A DNA stretch of 10,307 nt from Verrucomicrobia bacterium UBA1200 (GTDB lineage Bacteria; Verrucomicrobiota; Kiritimatiellia; RFP12; UBA1067): contig DBXY01000031.1 in assembly GCA_002309765.1 (NCBI GenBank), positions 18,727 to 29,033 on the forward strand, in the 5' to 3' direction. The notes below the pieces were generated by a model that was not told the origin of the DNA, did not search any database, and worked only from the letters and a program-made list of their open reading frames with translations. The position numbers and the translations under genes were made by a program. Positions 5,686 through 10,307 of the stretch are shown here, one piece after another. The first letter of the stretch is position 1. The number at the start of each line of letters is the position of its first letter.

Positions 5686-8600
5686 ATGTTTAGCAAAAAG
5701 AAGCTTTTTTGGCTTGCCGCCGCATGGTGCGCACAAACCGTCTTTGCGAACCCGACGGCGGTTACCCCCATTCACCACACGCGCGATCTGATAATCGCCG
5801 AAGCGGTTTTGGAACCCGGTGGCGAACAAAACGATGTGACTGCGATCCAAAAGGCGATTGACGCGGTATTCAAATCCGGCGGCGGCACGGTTTTTCTTAA
5901 GGCCGGAGCCTACCGGATCGAGTCGCCGGTGACGGTTCGGCAAGGCGTTACTTTACGCGGCGATTACAATCCCGAAGCTTTAGACAAATCCACTCTGCTG
6001 CAAATCACCCACCACAATCAAGATCCGGAAGCCGCCACATTCTATGTCGAGCGCGGCGGCGGGTTGTGCGGTTTGGCGTTTTTCTATCCCGACCAAAAAC
6101 TTGACCGCCCCGTCCCCTACCCCTGGACAATCCGCACCGCCACCATGCCCGCCAACGACAATCAAACCGTGGCCGACTGTACGTTGGTCAACAGCTGGCG
6201 CGGCATCTGCATCGGCCCGGAATCGAACGAACTGCACACTTTCCGCAATCTGCGAATCTGCGCTTTGAAAACCGGGTTCGCGGTGGACAGCACCACCGAC
6301 ATCGGGCGCGTGAACAACGTTACGGTATCGCCCAAAGTATGGTCGGATAGCCGCCTTCCCAACGCGCCCAAAATTCAGGATTTGACCCAATACATGATGG
6401 CTAACGACACCATCGGCGCGGATTACGGGCGCAGCGACTGGGAATTCATCCATGCATTAAATATCAGCGGCTTCCGCACCGGCCTCCGTTTCCGGGCGGG
6501 AAAACAAGGCACCTCAAACGCGGTGATGGCTAACTGCAAAATCACCGGATGCGGTACCGCTTTGTTTGTGGACAACCTAAACCAGGTCGGTTTGGCGGTG
6601 TACGATAGCACGCTATCCGGCAACAACGCCGGACACTCCACCGTTAGATTTTCAAACAAATTCGATTCCATCGTCCAGTTCAACCGCTGCACGTTTGACG
6701 GTAGCCAACTGTCCCTCCCTGGCCGCGGAATCGCGAGTTTACAGTATTGCGCCAGTTCCATCCCGATATCGGCAGAAGGGAACGGGCAACTGCTGATGCA
6801 ACACAGTTCCGCCCCGCTCGTTAAAATCGGGCGCGATGTCCAGCGCGTCCGGATTCTGGGTTATGACGCGAAAAAAATGAAGATTGAAAATCTCGCCCAA
6901 AATTGCGATGCGATGTTCTCGGAAAAGCTTCCCGCCTTCTCCGCCGTTCCGGATCCGCCCATCCGCCATTCCGCCACCACCGTATTTGCCCGGCCCAAAT
7001 CGGACACGCTGCTCAACGTGCGTGATTTCGGGGCCTCGCCTAATTTGGATGATAACGGACCGGCTTTCCAGAAGGCTCTGGACGCCGCCGGGAAATCCGC
7101 AAACGGGGCAACGCTGTACGTCCCCGGCGGCTACTATCATTTCCAGAGCAACCTGACCGTTCCCAGCGGGGTGGAGCTGCGCGGTTGCTCCGGCGTACCC
7201 CACCATACCGTATCCGGCGGCTCGGTGCTGCTCGTCCATCATGGTGCTAACGACGAAAACGGCACCCCGTTCCTGCAGCTGGAACAAAGTTCCGGGTTGC
7301 GCGGCTTGTGCTTCTGGTATCCGGAGCAGACCGCCAACGATCCCGTCCCCTACCCCTGGACCGTCCGCGCCCTCGGACCGCGGTGCTGGCTGGTGGATGT
7401 GAACATCGCCAACTCTTGGCAGGCCGCCGACTTCGGCACGTTCACCAACGACGACCATCGCATCTCCTATCTCTCCGGCGCAATGTTCCGCCGCGGCCTT
7501 CTGGTGGGCAACAGCCGCGACGGCGTGGTGGAAGATGTGATGTTCAACCCCCATTACGCATTGCGCATTCCGCAGGACCTGCCCCGCCGGATGAACCGCA
7601 ATATCCGCGGCGATACCGCTGCGAGAGTCATTGATTTCCAACGTCAGCACTTGGAGGGCATCGCATTCCGCAACTGCCAGAACGAAAAAGTGTTCGGTAC
7701 GTTTCTCTACGCCGCCCACGATGGTTTGTCATATTACGGCGACACCTCGGTGGAACACCTTATCCACGGTACGGACACCGGCAGCCGTTGTGTTGTGCTG
7801 GAGACCACCCAAAAGTCAAAGGTAAGGCTGGCATTGGGCCAGCTGGTGCCGTTGGGGAAATGGGCGGAGGGGGCGATTGTCCTTTCGCCGAAAGACCAAG
7901 GCGACAGCGTTTTTTATGCCTCGCAGTTTTGGGTAAACTTCCCCACCGCCATACAGCGCGGGTCAGGGAAATTGCGGTTGGAGCAATTCAACTCCCTGTC
8001 CGGTCCGGTATTGACAGACAACGGACTGACCGAACTGCAGAACGGCTCGTTCGAACTGCCGCTAAAGATGCACTTGGCGGTAAACGGACAGGGGCGCATG
8101 ACTCAGGCGGGATGCAGTTTCGAATCCGGCAACCTGGTCATGGACGGCGCGAACGAACAGATGACCAGTTTCGGGGCATCCTGTTCCTTGCGCGACCCGT
8201 TCAGCAGCGAGGCAAAACTGCGGGTTTGGGATTTTGAAAACCAAGAAAAATCCGATTTCCCGGTGGCCAAATACGGCGGCATAATGCGAATCGATAATTG
8301 GAAATGTTTTACCGATACCGACAACGGTCAACGCGTGCTCCGGCTCGAAGCCACCCCGAAAAGTCCACGCGAACACGCTTTCATTTATTGCGAGCTCGAT
8401 CGGCAAACAATGGTGCTGACCCGCAATTCCCGGCTGACCTACCGAATGAAGCCGCTTAACGAAGCCAGCCGCAACTGCGGACTTGATTTGGCGTTCGAAG
8501 ACGGTACCGTGTTGCGGGAGCAGAGACTCGGCGCACACCCCGTACAAAAGCGCGGCAAGGTCAATGAATGGACCACCATCTCAATACCGCTCGGACAACT

Positions 8601-8958
8601 GGCGGGTAAGAAGGTCATCTCGCTGATGCTGGCCTTCGACGCCAACCCCTGCTCCGGAGAACCGGCGGCGGTGCTGGTGGACGACATCACACTCGGTTGC
8701 GACGACACCGCCGGTTCCGCGAACCTGGTCCCGCAAACCACGGTGAGCGGGAAGTCGGTCAAGGTGAAATTCCCGAATGATTATTCCGGCGACATCCACT
8801 TCACCACCAACGGACGCAAACCTGCTTTGTCCGATCCCAAGGTAAATGGCGGAGAGGCGGTCTTGTCCGCACCGTTCCCGCTGGAATTCCGCTACTCCCC
8901 CGAAGACGGCAAGGGCGGGATTTCCAAGTACGATTTTGGAATACTGATTAACCCATAA
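5686..8958 (+). CDS. Secreted GH28-related protein with tandem beta-helix domains
   Basis: A 1090-residue predicted secreted protein. Residues 1-21 are a signal peptide (basic FSKKK, hydrophobic LFWLAAAW, cleavage after VFA). Two homologous right-handed beta-helix units of the pectate-lyase-3 type follow. Unit 1 (about 33-425) begins with DVTAIQKAIDAVFKSGGGTV; unit 2 (about 442-840) begins with NVRDFGASPNLDDNGPAFQK. Both contain the same landmarks, GL.GL.F.YP and PVPYPWT (142-148 and 553-559), about 411 residues apart, so the gene carries an internal duplication. Residues about 844-1005 look like a jelly-roll carbohydrate-binding-type domain, and about 1016-1084 like a small Ig-like module with the IHFTTNGRKPALSDP pattern known from chitobiase C-terminal domains. 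I could not identify the GH28 catalytic aspartates, so activity (hydrolase, lyase or binding only) and substrate are open. ATG 5686 is chosen because AAGGAG lies just upstream and the signal peptide starts there; the frame extends to a GTG at 5662. It is first in its unit, 18 nt ahead of the esterase. Confidence 0.85.
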   Translation: MFSKKKLFWLAAAWCAQTVFANPTAVTPIHHTRDLIIAEAVLEPGGEQNDVTAIQKAIDAVFKSGGGTVFLKAGAYRIESPVTVRQGVTLRGDYNPEALDKSTLLQITHHNQDPEAATFYVERGGGLCGLAFFYPDQKLDRPVPYPWTIRTATMPANDNQTVADCTLVNSWRGICIGPESNELHTFRNLRICALKTGFAVDSTTDIGRVNNVTVSPKVWSDSRLPNAPKIQDLTQYMMANDTIGADYGRSDWEFIHALNISGFRTGLRFRAGKQGTSNAVMANCKITGCGTALFVDNLNQVGLAVYDSTLSGNNAGHSTVRFSNKFDSIVQFNRCTFDGSQLSLPGRGIASLQYCASSIPISAEGNGQLLMQHSSAPLVKIGRDVQRVRILGYDAKKMKIENLAQNCDAMFSEKLPAFSAVPDPPIRHSATTVFARPKSDTLLNVRDFGASPNLDDNGPAFQKALDAAGKSANGATLYVPGGYYHFQSNLTVPSGVELRGCSGVPHHTVSGGSVLLVHHGANDENGTPFLQLEQSSGLRGLCFWYPEQTANDPVPYPWTVRALGPRCWLVDVNIANSWQAADFGTFTNDDHRISYLSGAMFRRGLLVGNSRDGVVEDVMFNPHYALRIPQDLPRRMNRNIRGDTAARVIDFQRQHLEGIAFRNCQNEKVFGTFLYAAHDGLSYYGDTSVEHLIHGTDTGSRCVVLETTQKSKVRLALGQLVPLGKWAEGAIVLSPKDQGDSVFYASQFWVNFPTAIQRGSGKLRLEQFNSLSGPVLTDNGLTELQNGSFELPLKMHLAVNGQGRMTQAGCSFESGNLVMDGANEQMTSFGASCSLRDPFSSEAKLRVWDFENQEKSDFPVAKYGGIMRIDNWKCFTDTDNGQRVLRLEATPKSPREHAFIYCELDRQTMVLTRNSRLTYRMKPLNEASRNCGLDLAFEDGTVLREQRLGAHPVQKRGKVNEWTTISIPLGQLAGKKVISLMLAFDANPCSGEPAAVLVDDITLGCDDTAGSANLVPQTTVSGKSVKVKFPNDYSGDIHFTTNGRKPALSDPKVNGGEAVLSAPFPLEFRYSPEDGKGGISKYDFGILINP

Positions 8959-8976
8959 CTAAAAAAGGAGTAACAC

Positions 8977-9744
8977 ATGAAAACGCTGGCAACTATGTCC
9001 GCATTACTGATCGGAGCCATGTTGGCATCCGCGCAAACCGCTGAAGAGCTTACCACCCAAGAGGTCTTCAACGGCAAAAACGGGGCGAAACTGCTTTACC
9101 GGCAATACGTACCAAAAGACCTTGCCCCAGACGCAAAGATTCCGTTGGTACTGTTCCTGCACGGCGCCGGTGAACGCGGCGACGACAACACCGCGCAATT
9201 GAAGCACGGCGTTGGGGCGATTATCAAGTACAGCCAGGAAAAACAAATGCCGATCGCAATGCTGGTTCCGCAGTGCCCGAACAACCAAATGTGGGTGAAC
9301 AAGCCTTGGGGTGCCACCTCGCACCATATGGACAAAAGTCCGACCGGCAACCTCGCGATGGTCCTAAGCCTGCTGAAGGAAAAAATCACCTCGTTGCCGA
9401 TTGATCCCAACCGCGTTTATGTTACCGGAATCTCCATGGGCGGATATGGCACATGGGAAATTATCCAACGCGAACCTACGCTCTTTGCGGCGGCCATTCC
9501 GATTTGCGGCGGCGGCGACACCCGCGAAGCCTGGCGGATCCGGGACTTGCCGATTTGGGTGTTCCACGGCGATGCCGATATGGCGGTGCCGGTTGAACGC
9601 TCGCGGGCCATGGTCACCGCGCTTTGGGGTTGCGGCGGACACGTTTATTACCGCGAATATCCCAACATGAACCACGATGTCTGGACCCGCACCTACAACG
9701 ACCGCGAAGTCCTTGACTGGTTATTCAAGCAAAAGCGCCGGTAA
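8977..9744 (+). CDS. Secreted alpha/beta-hydrolase (predicted esterase/peptidase, COG4099-like)
   Basis: A 255-residue secreted serine hydrolase. Residues 1-19 form a signal peptide (MKTLATMSALLIGAMLASA, probable cleavage before Gln20). The fold is marked by an oxyanion-loop motif LFLHGAGERGDDN (59-71), nucleophile elbow GISMGG with Ser153, acid loop HGDADMAVPVERSR (197-210) with probable Asp201, and His233 in NMNHDVW. This arrangement is typical of predicted peptidase/phospholipase-carboxylesterase proteins that often occur as accessory esterases in polysaccharide-degrading loci. It follows the beta-helix gene by 18 nt with a strong AAGGAG ribosome-binding site 6 nt from its ATG, so the two are almost certainly cotranscribed. 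A plausible role is removing ester groups from the glycan bound or cut by the beta-helix protein. Substrate and cellular site (periplasm or outside) cannot be told from sequence. Confidence 0.88.
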   Translation: MKTLATMSALLIGAMLASAQTAEELTTQEVFNGKNGAKLLYRQYVPKDLAPDAKIPLVLFLHGAGERGDDNTAQLKHGVGAIIKYSQEKQMPIAMLVPQCPNNQMWVNKPWGATSHHMDKSPTGNLAMVLSLLKEKITSLPIDPNRVYVTGISMGGYGTWEIIQREPTLFAAAIPICGGGDTREAWRIRDLPIWVFHGDADMAVPVERSRAMVTALWGCGGHVYYREYPNMNHDVWTRTYNDREVLDWLFKQKRR

Positions 9745-9758
9745 GACGGGACAATACC

Positions 9759-10307
9759 ATGCTGGAAAGCCTAACCATAGTGGCACGTCAGGTGGGTGTG
9801 CTGTTCGCGCTCATGGCGGTCGGGTTCATCGCCAACCGCCTAAAGGTGCTGAAACAGGAAGCGGTAAAACCCATAGTTGACATTGAACTGCTGGTGGTAA
9901 CCCCTTGCGTGCTGCTGCAGGCTTTCCAGCGCGATTACGATTCCCACATGCTGGCCGGGCTTATGGAGGCTTTGGCGGTAGCCGTGGGATTGCATCTGCT
10001 GTGCATCCTTTTCGCGACTTTGTTGGTACATACCGCTGACAAACGCCAAGAGCGAGTACTGCGGTTCGCGGTGGTTTTCTCAAACGCCGGTTTTATGGGC
10101 ATTCCGCTGCAATCGGCACTGCTCGGCAAAGACGGCGTGTTCTACGGCGCGGCGATTATCGCCGTGTTCAACCTCTTTGTCTGGAGTTACGGGCTGGTAC
10201 TCATGTGCGGCAGCGTCAAAGAGATCAACCCCAGAATGTTGTTCATCAACCCCGGCACCATCGGTTTGGCCATAGGGCTGCCGTTGTTTGTTTTCTCGCT
10301 GCGGCTG
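9759..10307 (+). CDS. AEC-family (auxin efflux carrier-like) transporter, partial
   Basis: The N-terminal 183 residues of an inner-membrane transporter; the frame is still open at the window edge, and full family members are about 300-320 residues. Hydrophobic spans lie at about 8-25, 38-56, 66-88, 103-121, 126-148 and 162-183. The family-typical stretch FSNAGFMGIPLQSALLGKDG (106-125) is present, and AAIIAVFNLFVW and INPGTIGLAIGLPL match the AEC pattern. Bacterial members are thought to move organic acids such as malate or lactate. The ATG at 9759-9761 is 14 nt after the esterase stop with only a weak purine-rich site upstream (GACGGGAC), so it may rely on translation of the upstream gene. 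Its link to the carbohydrate genes is positional only. Confidence 0.9.
   Translation, partial: MLESLTIVARQVGVLFALMAVGFIANRLKVLKQEAVKPIVDIELLVVTPCVLLQAFQRDYDSHMLAGLMEALAVAVGLHLLCILFATLLVHTADKRQERVLRFAVVFSNAGFMGIPLQSALLGKDGVFYGAAIIAVFNLFVWSYGLVLMCGSVKEINPRMLFINPGTIGLAIGLPLFVFSLRL

Noticed and set aside
6739..7719. Minus-strand open frame of 326 codons
   Set aside because: Antisense to the beta-helix gene, which shows clear domain homology in the opposite strand; the minus-strand product has no family pattern.

Overview
This 10.3 kb stretch is gene-dense and moderately GC-rich, and comes from a Gram-negative (diderm) bacterium. The evidence for an outer membrane is a TolC-type outer-membrane lipoprotein next to an HlyD-type periplasmic adaptor. 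A very large secreted beta-helix protein of the GH28-related/pectate-lyase-3 type, paired with a secreted esterase, is typical of the PVC group (Lentisphaerota, Kiritimatiellota, Verrucomicrobiota, Planctomycetota). That placement is inference only, since no rRNA is present.

Left half, minus strand, about 3905 down to 1 and running off the left edge: a tight four-gene operon. In transcription order it encodes a VTC-domain (polyphosphate polymerase-type) protein, a DUF4956 membrane protein, an HlyD-like membrane fusion protein, and a TolC-like outer-membrane factor that is cut by the window edge. Gaps are 15, 12 and 4 nt, and each internal start has a good Shine-Dalgarno sequence. VTC plus DUF4956 is a recurrent bacterial pair. 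Adding an adaptor and an outer-membrane channel suggests a trans-envelope conduit whose inner-membrane part is the VTC/DUF4956 module rather than a recognised ABC, RND or MFS pump. The operon has a clear promoter at 3896-3923 overlapped by a perfect 9-bp inverted repeat that looks like an operator.

Middle, plus strand: asnS (asparaginyl-tRNA synthetase), transcribed divergently from the operon from its own promoter at 4076-4104.

Right half, plus strand: a second transcription unit with a promoter at 5621-5649. It encodes a 1090-residue secreted protein with two homologous beta-helix halves and C-terminal accessory domains, then a secreted alpha/beta-hydrolase (predicted esterase/peptidase), then an AEC-family transporter cut by the right edge. 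The first two look like a small carbohydrate-processing set.

All three predicted promoters share an extended -10 of the form TGGTANNNT. Several gene starts are revised from the longest open frame on the basis of ribosome-binding sites and promoter positions.
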